A stretch of 28,491 nt of DNA from Pseudomonadota bacterium (GCA_022360105.1 JAKSDL010000718.1:1-28491), one strand, 5' to 3'; numbered from the stretch's first letter, positions 8,771-17,582 are shown. Translations and numbers: made by a program. Notes: a model not told the origin generated them from the letters alone.

Positions 8771-10027
8771 TTAGCAGGCTTTGGGCAATGTAGGCAGAAT
8801 GATATTGTTATTGATGCTGTAACGATAATCATTAAAAATATCTTCTGTGGTTGGCTGCTGGTAGATTCCGTCGATCAGTTTGTTAGTAGTATCTTTCAAC
8901 CGGTAGGTGGTTTGACCGCATGTCCAGGTATTATAAGCCCTCATTTGGGTACACAGGCAGGTTTTTCCCTGTACGGAAACTCTATCCGGATTTTGAGCCC
9001 TGGCTTCATTATAGGCATGAATGTAAGAACAATCACCATTTCTGTCCAATACGTAACCCAACGATTCGCAGTTAGGTTTAATACCGGTTCCGATGCAAGG
9101 GCTTTTTCGAAGCATTCTCATCGGGTACCCGGTGGGTGAAATGAGGTTTACTTCAATATCCTCCTCGTTTGCTTCAAAATAAGCCTGCTTGGCTTTATCC
9201 GGCAAACCGCTTTCTTTGGCAACGGTAAATCGTGTTGCCACCTGCACTGCTGAAGCACCGTCATTCATTAATTCAACGGCATCTGATCCCGTAAAAATCC
9301 CTCCTGCTGGAATTACGGGAATATCAAGATCCTGTTGCTTCAAAAACTGAATCACTTCCTGCATGATTGTTTTCAAATCATAGGTATGCCAGTCGTCAAT
9401 TCCAAATCCCAGGTGTCCTCCTGCCAACGGGCCTTCAACCACGACATAGTCAGGAGCCCGCTTGACCCGGACAGTTCTCTTAAGGAACAGTTTCAAGGCA
9501 CGAACAGATGACACAATGATACCAATCTTAACATCTCGGAAACGAGGATGATCTTGTATCAAATCCAAAGAGCTCAGATGAAGCCCTGCTCCCAGCGAGA
9601 TACCATCCACTCCCCCATCCAACGCCCCATGAAGCCTTGCCTGCAAGGTTTCGCGGGGATTGTTCATGGTTAGCTTTTCCATGAGGTTGATGAATACCCC
9701 GCCCGAACCCTGTTTTTTGTCCATGGTATTCGCAACCAACAATCGTGTCGATTCTTTGACAGATTCCAAATCAAATTGGGCGAATGATTTATCATCCTGC
9801 TTATTGAGTGATTTGTACTTCTTGGATCGTTGTTGAACGTAATCGGTTTTATAATATCTATCTGAAATGGCACATATCAACGCGTCGGAAAGGTGGGCTA
9901 TCCCCCCTAATCTGGCCCCCTCCAATACCATTTCCGGTGTGGATATATTTACTCCCATGCCTCCAATCATAATGGGAACATATTCATCGGTGCCAAGTTT
10001 TAATCGGTAATTGTCTAGTTTATTCAT
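8771..10027 (-). CDS. NAD(P)H-dependent flavin oxidoreductase (nitronate monooxygenase-like) with Cys-rich C-terminus
   Basis: The 418-residue protein is an FMN-binding TIM-barrel enzyme of the 2-nitropropane dioxygenase/FabK superfamily. Supporting motifs are PIMIGGMGVNIS near the N-terminus, GPLAGGHLGF (199-208, with the His common in nitronate monooxygenases), PVIPAGGIFTG (237-247) and GASAVQVATRF (257-267) for phosphate binding. Beyond the usual barrel it has about 100 extra residues carrying Cys311, 320, 333, 357, 359 and 370, and a final Cys418. These could bind zinc or an Fe-S cluster or form disulfides. The substrate is unknown; nitronate oxidation, enoyl reduction or another flavin reaction are all possible. 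It is a single gene, convergent with yicC and divergent from tkt. Confidence 0.85.
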   Translation of the reverse strand: MNKLDNYRLKLGTDEYVPIMIGGMGVNISTPEMVLEGARLGGIAHLSDALICAISDRYYKTDYVQQRSKKYKSLNKQDDKSFAQFDLESVKESTRLLVANTMDKKQGSGGVFINLMEKLTMNNPRETLQARLHGALDGGVDGISLGAGLHLSSLDLIQDHPRFRDVKIGIIVSSVRALKLFLKRTVRVKRAPDYVVVEGPLAGGHLGFGIDDWHTYDLKTIMQEVIQFLKQQDLDIPVIPAGGIFTGSDAVELMNDGASAVQVATRFTVAKESGLPDKAKQAYFEANEEDIEVNLISPTGYPMRMLRKSPCIGTGIKPNCESLGYVLDRNGDCSYIHAYNEARAQNPDRVSVQGKTCLCTQMRAYNTWTCGQTTYRLKDTTNKLIDGIYQQPTTEDIFNDYRYSINNNIILPTLPKAC

Positions 10028-10183
10028 AACTTATTACATTTACTTAGTATTTTGAGTCTTGGGTAACAATAATAAACGTGTATTGGTTTATACAGAAAAG
10101 ACGTAACTCCGAATTAGACCTACAAATTGAATGCCTAATTCATTTAAAAACACCGAATCATGCGCTTTTTTCCCCAAAAAAAA

Positions 10184-10356
10184 GGCCGGTGTTAAGACTC
10201 AATGTCATTTAATTAAGGGAATTGGGATTGTCTGTCATCCTAAGCGTAGCGAAGGATCTGTCAAAGCCCCCGAGAGATTCTTCACTGCGTTCAGAATGAC
10301 ACCTATCCGGCCAATATTCCTTAACTAAACGACATTGTGTTAAAACTGCCCCGGCC
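10184..10356. repeat. Long imperfect palindromic intergenic repeat element
   Basis: Three nested pairs of arms share one centre. GGCCGG (10184-10189) faces CCGGCC (10351-10356). A 19-base arm (10200-10218) faces 10319-10337 with 17 matches. A 27-base arm (10233-10259) faces 10275-10301 with 21 matches, and all six differences are transitions. The innermost arm contains TGTCATCCTAAGCGTAGCGA, a variant of a widely dispersed bacterial intergenic repeat whose translation gives HPKRSEGS-like spurious proteins. The conserved pairing and the lack of a coding role suggest a non-autonomous or structured repeat rather than a terminator, since no gene ends here. Confidence 0.8.
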
Positions 10357-10491
10357 GTTAAAACAACCCATTTTATTTTAACGACCATCTTAAGATCAAA
10401 TCTTTTGTAAGTACTCTATATACATCGATTCCGGCTTGAATCAAAGAACAGTGAATTGATTTACAAAACTTTTACAAAGATGGCTTTGAAA

Positions 10492-10555
10492 ATTAATAAA
10501 TATCAAATACATACATAATAAATATTTTAAAGTATACATTATAATATTTATTAAT
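10492..10555. promoter_or_regulatory. AT-rich dyad upstream of tkt
   Basis: ATTAATAAATAT (10492-10503) is repeated in perfect inversion at 10544-10555 around an almost pure A/T spacer. It may act as an UP-element or nucleoid-protein binding region for tkt, or as an operator. Such dyads arise easily in AT-rich DNA, so the role is inferred. Confidence 0.35.
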
Positions 10556-10578
10556 GGCAAACTGGTAACGAATCATGC

Positions 10579-10602
10579 TTATCAAGAAAAAGCCCTTGAT
10601 AA
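10579..10602. promoter_or_regulatory. Inverted repeat overlapping a candidate tkt promoter
   Basis: TTATCAAG (10579-10586) and CTTGATAA (10595-10602) form a perfect 8-bp dyad with an 8-base spacer. The right arm overlaps TTGATA (10596-10601), which with TAGAGT at 10620-10625 makes a weak sigma70-like promoter with an 18-base spacer. Overlap of a dyad with a -35 box is the usual geometry of a repressor operator. tkt itself has a good ribosome binding site, CTGGAG, just before its ATG. Confidence 0.35.
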
Positions 10603-10752
10603 AATTTCCGCAAACACTTTAGAGTTAGAACTTATATGAGCGTCTGGAGAGTCAGTTCTCGTTACCTTATTCCTCATCCGGCATCAAATAGTTAATTTGG
10701 ATTAGTCCATGCCTGAAGTGTTATCCCGTTAATCCGTAAACTGGAGCTTAAA

Positions 10753-12771
10753 ATGTCATCAAATCAAACATTTAATGACCTTTCACCATTGGATCAGCTT
10801 TGTATTAATACCATACGATTTTTAGCCGTCGACGCTGTTCAAAAGGCAAATTCCGGTCATCCAGGTTTGCCCATGGGGATGGCTCCTGCTGTTTTCAAGT
10901 TGTTTACGGAACATCTAAGATTTAATCCAAAAAATCCACAATGGGCAAATCGTGATCGATTTATCCTTTCAGCCGGTCATGGAAGTGCTCTGTTGTATTC
11001 AATTTTGCACTTGTGTGGATATGATCTGCCACTGGATGAGATTAAACAATTCAGGCAACTAAACAGCAAAACTCCGGGACATCCGGAATATGGTCACACA
11101 GCAGGCGTGGAAGCAACGACAGGACCTTTGGGACAGGGAATATCCAATGCTGTGGGTCTGGCGATTGCAGAAAAATATCTCTCTAATTATTTTAACAAGC
11201 CTGATTTTCCGATTATTGATCATAATATCTATGTATTGTCTGGAGATGGTTGTTTACAAGAAGGGATTGCCGCTGAGGCTTGTTCTTTGGCTGGTCATTT
11301 GGGATTGGACAATCTGATAGTGATTTATGACGATAATGAAATCACTATTGACGGAAGAACAGATATTGCGTTTACGGAAGACGTTGCAAAACGCTTTGAT
11401 GCCTATGGTTGGAAGGTGTTGGAAATTGGCGGGGATGGTCATAGTTTGGACGCTTTGAACGAAGCGCTGGAAAAAGCTAAAGCAGAGAATAATCGCCCGA
11501 CAATAATTAAATTTAAATCAATAATCGGATTCGGTAGCCCGAACAAACAGGATACTTCCGGTGTTCATGGTTCACCATTGGGACCGGATGAAGTTAAACT
11601 GGCAAAAGAATCGTTGGGGTGGGCATTTGAAGAAGATTTTTATATTCCTTTAGAAGCATCCGATTTTTTTAGTTCTGTTATCTCAAAAGCGGAGCAATCT
11701 GAAGCTGACTGGTCAAAGCTGGTATCTGGTTATAAAGCAAAATTTCCCGAATTAGGTAAGGAGTTGGAAGCTGCCATGGCTGGGAAACTTCCTGTCGGAT
11801 GGGAAAGCAATATTCCGCAATTTGAAGCAGGTTCATCTCTGGCAACCAGGGTTGCCTCCGGTAAGTTTCTTGAGGCTGTGATGCCCAGTCTGCCGTTTGT
11901 ATTGGGAGGGTCTGCCGATCTTACACCTTCCAACAACACACGGTTTTCAGCGGCAACGGTTTTTCAAAAAGATAATCCCAATGGGCGTTATCTTCACTTT
12001 GGTGTCAGGGAACATGCCATGGGAGCGATCCTGAATGGTGTTTCCTTAAACGGCATGTTGAAAGCCTACGGGGCGACTTTTCTCTGTTTTTCCGATTATA
12101 TGCTTCCAGCCATTCGGGTGGCAGCCCTTTCCGGTTACAAGAGCCTGTTTGTTTTTACTCATGACAGTATTGGTTTGGGAGAAGACGGTCCGACTCATCA
12201 ACCCGTTGAGCAAACATCTTATTTGCGAGCAATGCCTGGCCTGATCTCCTTCAGACCAGCCGATGCTAATGAAACAAGTGTCGCATGGCAGTTTGCCCTG
12301 AAACACAAGGATGGACCGGTTGCTCTTTCACTAACCAGGCAGGGACTTCCAGTTTTGGATCAGGAGAAATATGGGAAAGCAGATCAAGTTGAGAAAGGGG
12401 CTTATGTACTGCTGCCAGCAGAGAATGCAGATCTGTTGTTGATCGCCACAGGCTCAGAAGTATCCCTGGCTCTGGAAGCAGCAGAAGTGCTGCAAAGTGA
12501 AGGCAAAAAGGTTCAGGTTGTCAGTATGCCTTGTTGTGAATTATTCGAAATGCAATCCAAAGAGTATCAAAACAGCGTTATTCCTGAATCAGTTGTTGCA
12601 AGAGTGGTGGTTGAAGCCGGTATTCGCAGAGGCTGGGAAGGGTATCTTGGATCCCGGGGAGAGTTTGTTGGAATGACTGGATTTGGTGCTTCAGCACCGG
12701 GCAAAGATCTTTTTATAAAATTCGGAATTACTGTGGAAGCAATCGTAGCAGCTGCCAAAAAAGTACTATAG
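10753..12771 (+). CDS. tkt: Transketolase
   Basis: Transketolase transfers two-carbon ketol units between pentose-phosphate pathway sugars using thiamine diphosphate and a divalent metal. The 672-residue length is standard. Motifs include NSGHPGLPMGMAP near the N-terminus, GPLGQGISNAVG, the ThDP-binding GDGCLQEGIAAEA, HGSPLGPDE, FGVREHAMG, and LGEDGPTHQPVEQ with the catalytic-region His. The C-terminal region has LLIATGSEVSLALEAA and GASAPGKDLFIKFG. The ATG at 10753 follows CTGGAGCTTAAA, a clear ribosome binding site. The following membrane-protein gene starts 12 bases after the stop and is likely co-transcribed. Confidence 0.97.
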   Translation: MSSNQTFNDLSPLDQLCINTIRFLAVDAVQKANSGHPGLPMGMAPAVFKLFTEHLRFNPKNPQWANRDRFILSAGHGSALLYSILHLCGYDLPLDEIKQFRQLNSKTPGHPEYGHTAGVEATTGPLGQGISNAVGLAIAEKYLSNYFNKPDFPIIDHNIYVLSGDGCLQEGIAAEACSLAGHLGLDNLIVIYDDNEITIDGRTDIAFTEDVAKRFDAYGWKVLEIGGDGHSLDALNEALEKAKAENNRPTIIKFKSIIGFGSPNKQDTSGVHGSPLGPDEVKLAKESLGWAFEEDFYIPLEASDFFSSVISKAEQSEADWSKLVSGYKAKFPELGKELEAAMAGKLPVGWESNIPQFEAGSSLATRVASGKFLEAVMPSLPFVLGGSADLTPSNNTRFSAATVFQKDNPNGRYLHFGVREHAMGAILNGVSLNGMLKAYGATFLCFSDYMLPAIRVAALSGYKSLFVFTHDSIGLGEDGPTHQPVEQTSYLRAMPGLISFRPADANETSVAWQFALKHKDGPVALSLTRQGLPVLDQEKYGKADQVEKGAYVLLPAENADLLLIATGSEVSLALEAAEVLQSEGKKVQVVSMPCCELFEMQSKEYQNSVIPESVVARVVVEAGIRRGWEGYLGSRGEFVGMTGFGASAPGKDLFIKFGITVEAIVAAAKKVL

Positions 12772-12783
12772 GCCTGGAGACCG

Positions 12784-13719
12784 ATGAATTCATTAATCTG
12801 TTTTTTAACTGTCTTTCACCTCTTCAAACTGACCAGACACCGCTTATTCGTTTCAAAAGCCATTAGAAGACTGATATACCTGGGAATATTTCTTCCAACA
12901 GGGGACTATATTCTCCGCTTTGTGATAGGGGATCTTTGGTTTTACTCAGGAAATTTAATTTTCCACAGTATCCCTTATCAGGTGATGTTTTGGAGTATAG
13001 TTTCCCTGCTTGTATGGGTGTATAGCAGGAATTTATTGTCTTCCTTAAAGTTCCTGTTTCCCTTGTTGGGATTAGTCTGCTACATGCTGTTTTCGTTTCT
13101 TGGAACCGAGCATTTAACTTTCTGGTCCCCCATGTCAGAGTATAGCCTCCATTTGGACTGGGTGAATTCCGGTTATTTAATCCCAACAACTGTAGCGATG
13201 CTATTGCTGGTATCCAAAAGATGGTCGGAAATTTCTTCCAGGACTATAGGTCAGATTTCACTTTCTGTATTGTTGGTTTTCCTGTTGGCTGCGGGAGTTA
13301 TTCGCAACAATGCCAGAAACAGCATTCCAGAAAATTATAAAACGTCAGGTGTGGTCTCTATTACTCCTGCTAACAACCTGCATACGGAATGGCAGGCGGT
13401 AAGTTATAAAGATGGTTCTTATTTTTTTAATCGTTACCATTTTGTTCAGGGGTTCCAACAGAAGTTTCAGCAGGTCGAAGTATTTGACGATTATGACACT
13501 GCCCAAAGTGTCCTGATGGATCGTTCGATCAAGAACCTTTGTTTGCTTGGATTTAAAAATCCGTTAGTAAAGATCCAGATTCAAAATGAGGCTTTAAGTA
13601 TCGATATCAAAGAATTACACCCTTCCAATGAGCTGCTCTGGATAAAAGAAGCTCAAATTGTTCGCAATAGATCCGGTATGATAGTTGACTTCAGTGTCCG
13701 TTACGGCACGTTTATTTAA
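12784..13719 (+). CDS. DUF457/YdjM-like multi-pass membrane protein
   Basis: The 311-residue protein has about five hydrophobic helices in its first 175 residues (roughly 1-15 or 28-48, 57-80, 86-108, 128-145, 156-174) and a soluble C-terminal domain. The layout resembles the DUF457/YdjM family of putative membrane-bound metal-dependent hydrolases. LPTGDYIL (37-44) sits where the family has LPD.D, FHSIP (60-64) where it has HR..THS, and GTEHLTFWSPMSEYSL (107-122) where it has the H..LD and WPFS..RYSL region. The C-terminal part with TPANNLHTEWQAV and a final VRYG also fits. Several expected metal ligands are replaced, so it may be non-catalytic. Start is ATG 12 bases after tkt. The family assignment is from memory of motif order and is tentative. 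Confidence 0.7.
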   Translation: MNSLICFLTVFHLFKLTRHRLFVSKAIRRLIYLGIFLPTGDYILRFVIGDLWFYSGNLIFHSIPYQVMFWSIVSLLVWVYSRNLLSSLKFLFPLLGLVCYMLFSFLGTEHLTFWSPMSEYSLHLDWVNSGYLIPTTVAMLLLVSKRWSEISSRTIGQISLSVLLVFLLAAGVIRNNARNSIPENYKTSGVVSITPANNLHTEWQAVSYKDGSYFFNRYHFVQGFQQKFQQVEVFDDYDTAQSVLMDRSIKNLCLLGFKNPLVKIQIQNEALSIDIKELHPSNELLWIKEAQIVRNRSGMIVDFSVRYGTFI

Positions 13720-13750
13720 TATCTCTCCACTGGAAACCCGGAACATTTCA

Positions 13751-13768
13751 AAAAATCATTCGATTTTT
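13751..13768 (+). terminator. Weak AT-rich hairpin after the tkt transcript
   Basis: AAAAATC (13751-13757), loop ATTC, GATTTTT (13762-13768) form a 7-bp stem ending in a T-run. It lies 32 bases after the DUF457-like gene. The stem has only one GC pair, so this is a low-confidence candidate. Confidence 0.25.
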
Positions 13769-13889
13769 GGCCGACCTGACCGGTTTTATATCTTTCCGGC
13801 TGCTATAGATAAACTTGGGATTCCATGATATTGTTGAACTATCTACAATCAAACTGGAAAAAGTTGCCAACAGCCTTTACATAAAGAAA

Positions 13890-16535
13890 ATGTACCATCC
13901 ACTCCGTGCGTTTAAGGACCAAAATAGAAGCTATCGAATTGGTCTTTCCCCCGTTAAAACCCTGTTCCTTTCTATATGCTGTCTGTGGCTGTTTGGGTTA
14001 TCACTCGATTTATTTGCAGCAGATAATGCAAAAGAAAAGAGATTTGATCCACAAACCACCAAAGAATTGATTCAGATAAATGACCTGGTTGGTAGACAGG
14101 ATTTTGCTGAAGCATCCAAACGATTGAATATTCTGCTGGAGAAGCATTATGAAGTTCCAAGGCTTCACCTACTCAAAGCTTCTATCATTAGCCGGCAACG
14201 GACCAATCAGGCTGCGCTGGATTATCTGTCTTCACAAATTGAACAACAGCCTGAAAATATCGGGATGGTGTCTGCCAGAGCACAGTTTTTGTTCAACAAA
14301 GGGTATTTTGAATCGGCCCGAGAGGATTTTTACAGGGTTTATTTGGAAAATCACAGGCCCGTTGAAATACTTTCTGTACTGGCGAAAATCGAAGGGGAAA
14401 AAGGGAGAATTGGCAAGGCCATAGAGTTCACAAATCAGGCTCTCGAAATCGATCCCAATTCAGATAGCCTTTGGTTTAAAAAAGCGGAATTGGAATTAAA
14501 GCTGGCACAAGTAGGAAATGCAAAGGCTTCCTGTTATAAAGCAACCCAGCTGGCTCCGGAATCGATAAAGTATCACAAGCTTTACGTTGAAATTCTGATT
14601 TACCTGAAGCAAAGAGACGAACTTCAAAAACATATTCGCCTTGTCTATGATCTGTTCCCCTCAAATCCATGGATCAGTTTGAGAATGTCTTCTCTACTGG
14701 TTGAACAAGGAAACCTGAAAGAGGCAATTGAAATTTTAGTTGCATCTCTAAAGAAAAACCCAAATGAACATCTGCTGATGTTTCAGATTGCGACCATTTT
14801 GGCAGGACAGCGAAATTGGGAAGAAGCAATAAGGTTTTTCAAAGCAGGATTGAGCAGAAAACCAGACTCTTCCTGGGCAATGATACAAGTTGCAAAAATT
14901 TATCTGCAAACCGGTAAGGCTAATCCGGCATTGGACTATCTTGAGAAAGCAAGGGAAAACAAAACTCGTGACCCCTTCGTATATGAAACCCTGGCCAGAA
15001 TTTACAATCGACAAAACGATACTTTTGAAGCAGAACGGATCATTCTTGAAGGGTTGGAAATCAATGAAAAAAACCAGACTTTGATCCTGGAATATGCGAA
15101 TTTGCTTGAAAAAAGAGGCAAAACCAAAGAGACAACCATTGCTTATGAAGAAGCTTTAAAAAATGACGACGATAACTCTTTCATTCTTGGAAAACTGGGT
15201 AATCTGTATCGTATCAATAAAAGATATGACCAATCGCTGGCAGCGTTGGAAAAGGCGATTAAAATCGATCCGAAATCCACCTGGATCAGGGCCTATTATA
15301 TTGAAACCCTGGATGAACTGGGAGAGTGGAACAATGCCTTGGATGAAATCAATGAGTTGTTGGAAATAATGCCGAAAGATTACTGGGCTTTTGCAAAAAA
15401 AGCATTGATTGAGCTTGAAATAGACAGGCTTGAGGAGGCATATATATCTGTTCGCCAGTCAATAGTGTTAAGGCCGGATGCAAACTGGTTGAAAGAAATT
15501 GAAGGAAGAATTCTTGAAGGCTTGAAAAAATACAATAAAGCGGAAAAGGCATTTAAAGATGCTTTGAGGAAAGAGCCGGACGGAGCCCATCTTCTCACCC
15601 AGCTTGCATATGTTCAGGTTCATTTGGATAAAAACCAGGCGTTGAAAAACATTAAAAAGTCACTGGATTCGGATGACTTTGAAATTAGCACAATTGAATT
15701 GAATCTTTACTTAACCAACAAGGCAATTCAATACTGGCAATTTGCCAAACACAGCAGCGAATACAGGGTTTACGAGCAGATAATTCATAAAGAATTCTCC
15801 AGGGCAGAAAAAGGACTAGCCAGACTCAAAAAAACAAACAGCCCTCATGTTTCTTATTTGAGTTATTTTCTACAACATATGAAAAGAGGAAAAAAAGATG
15901 AGCTGGACTTGTCTAAAATTGCATCCTCTAAGGTGAAGGCTCCCTGGCATTATTATTACCTGGGAATCGATTCAATTCGAAAAAATGACTATGAAAGAGC
16001 CAGAATGGCTTTTGAGAAAGGGTTGGAAAAATCCGCGGACAACCCTTGGATGATCGTAAAGTTATCCTATGTTTTACAGCAATTGAAGGAGTACAAGGAA
16101 GCAGTGAATTTGTTAAACCGCTTTTTGCGGTTGGAGAAAAACGGAGAATTCATGTGGGTCCAGCTAAGGCTGGCTTTAAATTATGATTTGGCTAAAAAGT
16201 TTTCCGATTCGGAAAGAGTGTACAAACAAATCCTCAAAAAAAATCCTAAAGACAATGTCGCCCTGAATAACCTGGCTTGGATGTATTTAAATGCAACCGA
16301 AGAAAAGATGCAAAAGCTGGATGATGCCCTGAAGCTTGCTTTGAAAGCGGTTGAAATCAGACCTTCTTCTGCCAACCTGGATACCCTGGCCGAGGCCTAT
16401 TTTCAAAAAAAGGATTACAATCGCGCATTAAAAGCCATTGAAAGAGCCCTGGACAAAGACCGCAGAGGCTTAGACGATTTTAAAAAAACCAAGAAAAAAA
16501 TTATCAGGGCAATGGAAGCAGAGGAAAAAAAATAA
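13890..16535 (+). CDS. Secreted or periplasmic TPR-repeat protein, 881 aa
   Basis: I start it at the ATG at 13890, which gives a basic N-region followed by a hydrophobic core (about residues 24-43, TLFLSICCLWLFGLSLDLFA) and a probable cleavage near FAA. A TTG at 13815 would add 25 residues and bury the signal sequence. The remainder is almost entirely tetratricopeptide repeats; I count at least a dozen with the helix A/B pattern, for example GRIGKAIEFTNQALEIDPNS, RNWEEAIRFFKAGLSRKPDS, KRYDQSLAALEKAIKIDPKS and KKFSDSERVYKQILKKNPKD. It ends in a Lys-rich tail. Such solenoids act as scaffolds for periplasmic or outer-membrane assembly complexes, but no partner gene is visible. It lies between the tkt unit and a PHP gene. 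Its specific function is unknown. Confidence 0.9.
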   Translation: MYHPLRAFKDQNRSYRIGLSPVKTLFLSICCLWLFGLSLDLFAADNAKEKRFDPQTTKELIQINDLVGRQDFAEASKRLNILLEKHYEVPRLHLLKASIISRQRTNQAALDYLSSQIEQQPENIGMVSARAQFLFNKGYFESAREDFYRVYLENHRPVEILSVLAKIEGEKGRIGKAIEFTNQALEIDPNSDSLWFKKAELELKLAQVGNAKASCYKATQLAPESIKYHKLYVEILIYLKQRDELQKHIRLVYDLFPSNPWISLRMSSLLVEQGNLKEAIEILVASLKKNPNEHLLMFQIATILAGQRNWEEAIRFFKAGLSRKPDSSWAMIQVAKIYLQTGKANPALDYLEKARENKTRDPFVYETLARIYNRQNDTFEAERIILEGLEINEKNQTLILEYANLLEKRGKTKETTIAYEEALKNDDDNSFILGKLGNLYRINKRYDQSLAALEKAIKIDPKSTWIRAYYIETLDELGEWNNALDEINELLEIMPKDYWAFAKKALIELEIDRLEEAYISVRQSIVLRPDANWLKEIEGRILEGLKKYNKAEKAFKDALRKEPDGAHLLTQLAYVQVHLDKNQALKNIKKSLDSDDFEISTIELNLYLTNKAIQYWQFAKHSSEYRVYEQIIHKEFSRAEKGLARLKKTNSPHVSYLSYFLQHMKRGKKDELDLSKIASSKVKAPWHYYYLGIDSIRKNDYERARMAFEKGLEKSADNPWMIVKLSYVLQQLKEYKEAVNLLNRFLRLEKNGEFMWVQLRLALNYDLAKKFSDSERVYKQILKKNPKDNVALNNLAWMYLNATEEKMQKLDDALKLALKAVEIRPSSANLDTLAEAYFQKKDYNRALKAIERALDKDRRGLDDFKKTKKKIIRAMEAEEKK

Positions 16536-16631
16536 CTCGCCCTCGACCCTTTTCACATATCTATTTTCGTTATTATTGTTCATATCACTGTGCGGATAAT
16601 ACAGCATCGCGGTTAAACTCACGGATTAAAC

Positions 16632-17429
16632 ATGCTCAAAGTAGATCTCCATACGCACTCACTCGCATCTCATCACGCTCTTAACTCCATTGAAGAAATT
16701 TTACATAAGGCGGATCAACTTGGTATGTCAGGTATTGCCATAACCGATCACGGCCCGGGAACAGATAACGCCATCCAGATTGCTCGAAATCAAGGCAAAT
16801 CTTATCGTTGGTCTGATCGAATCAACGGTCCTGATTCGCACTATTTTAAGGTATTTTTGTCTCGCTATGAAGCCCCCAAAAGTGTCAAAACAAAGCTGTT
16901 TAAAGGAATAGAATGCAACATTTTCGGATTGGGGGATGAAATAATTGATTTGCCTAAAAACCTTGTATCAGATTTTGACATTGTGATTGCCTCTGTACAC
17001 CCCTTGCCATATATATTTGAGTTGCAGGATCAAGAAAGCATTGCCGAAAGAATGATATTGGCCATGAGCGCAGGTGCAGATATCATTGGACATCCTTTTC
17101 ATAAATCTTTTGTGTTGGATCAGGAGCTTATTGTCCGTTGCGCAGCTGAAAAAGGTGTTGCCCTGGAATTGAACAACTCATCGCTCAGATTAAAAAAGGC
17201 AGAAGAATCAACCATTTTAAAAATGCTGGAACTTGCAAAACGCTTTGATTGCAGGATTTCCCTTGCCTCAGATGCGCATGTCACCAATGAACTGGGTTCT
17301 GATGAATGTATTCAGCCATTGTTGCGCCAATCTGCCTTTCCGGAAGAACTTATCATAAATCACTCGTTGGAATCTGCCTGTCAGTTTGTTGATCAAAGGA
17401 AAAAAATAAGAATAGAAAGAGTCGTGTAG
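16632..17429 (+). CDS. PHP-domain metal-dependent phosphoesterase (YcdX-like)
   Basis: The 265-residue cytoplasmic protein has the polymerase-and-histidinol-phosphatase fold motifs in order: VDLHTHS (4-10, ligands His7 and His9), AITDHGPG (about 35-42), a central Glu in KGIECN, ASVHPLPY, IGHPFHKS and LASDAHV near the end. These supply the trinuclear metal site of YcdX-type phosphatases. The substrate cannot be read from sequence; small phosphate esters are likely, and histidinol phosphate is possible but no his gene is nearby. It is 96 bases after the TPR gene and 153 bases before leuB on the same strand. Confidence 0.88.
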   Translation: MLKVDLHTHSLASHHALNSIEEILHKADQLGMSGIAITDHGPGTDNAIQIARNQGKSYRWSDRINGPDSHYFKVFLSRYEAPKSVKTKLFKGIECNIFGLGDEIIDLPKNLVSDFDIVIASVHPLPYIFELQDQESIAERMILAMSAGADIIGHPFHKSFVLDQELIVRCAAEKGVALELNNSSLRLKKAEESTILKMLELAKRFDCRISLASDAHVTNELGSDECIQPLLRQSAFPEELIINHSLESACQFVDQRKKIRIERVV

Positions 17430-17582
17430 ATCAAAGACATGAGAGAGTCATGACTTGTCGGCTGTGAATCGCTGTGAAATAATTTTTTCTATCTAAAAGA
17501 CCCCGGCAGTTTGATCGAAATGTGGCTGATTGTCGTATTTGGCAGGTGAAATAAAAATTAGCATCAATATACGGATAAAGAA

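Larger units (their letters stand above)
10028..10752. other. Divergent intergenic region rich in inverted repeats
   Basis: These 725 bases separate the flavin oxidoreductase gene from tkt and hold no supported gene. They contain a chain of dyads: GAATTAG/CTAATTC (10111-10141), AACACCG/CGGTGTT (10149-10193), a long nested palindrome (10184-10356), CGTTAAAA/TTTTAACG (10356-10383), AAGAT/ATCTT (10392-10404), a 12-bp AT dyad (10492-10555) and TTATCAAG/CTTGATAA (10579-10602). Promoters for both flanking genes must lie here. A 65-codon open frame over the palindrome at 10131-10328 is not a gene. Confidence 0.7.

Noticed and set aside
10131..10328. 65-codon open frame with HPKRSEGS-like translation
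   Set aside because: It lies across the palindromic repeat 10184-10356. This translation is a well-known artefact of the dispersed repeat and there is no ribosome binding site.
10603..10752. Riboswitch in the tkt leader
   Set aside because: The GGAGAG and CTC words suggested a fold, but no core motif of glycine, TPP or other known riboswitches is present.
13815..13889. TTG start 25 codons upstream for the TPR gene
   Set aside because: It lacks a Shine-Dalgarno sequence and would place 25 extra residues before the signal peptide; the ATG at 13890 fits better.
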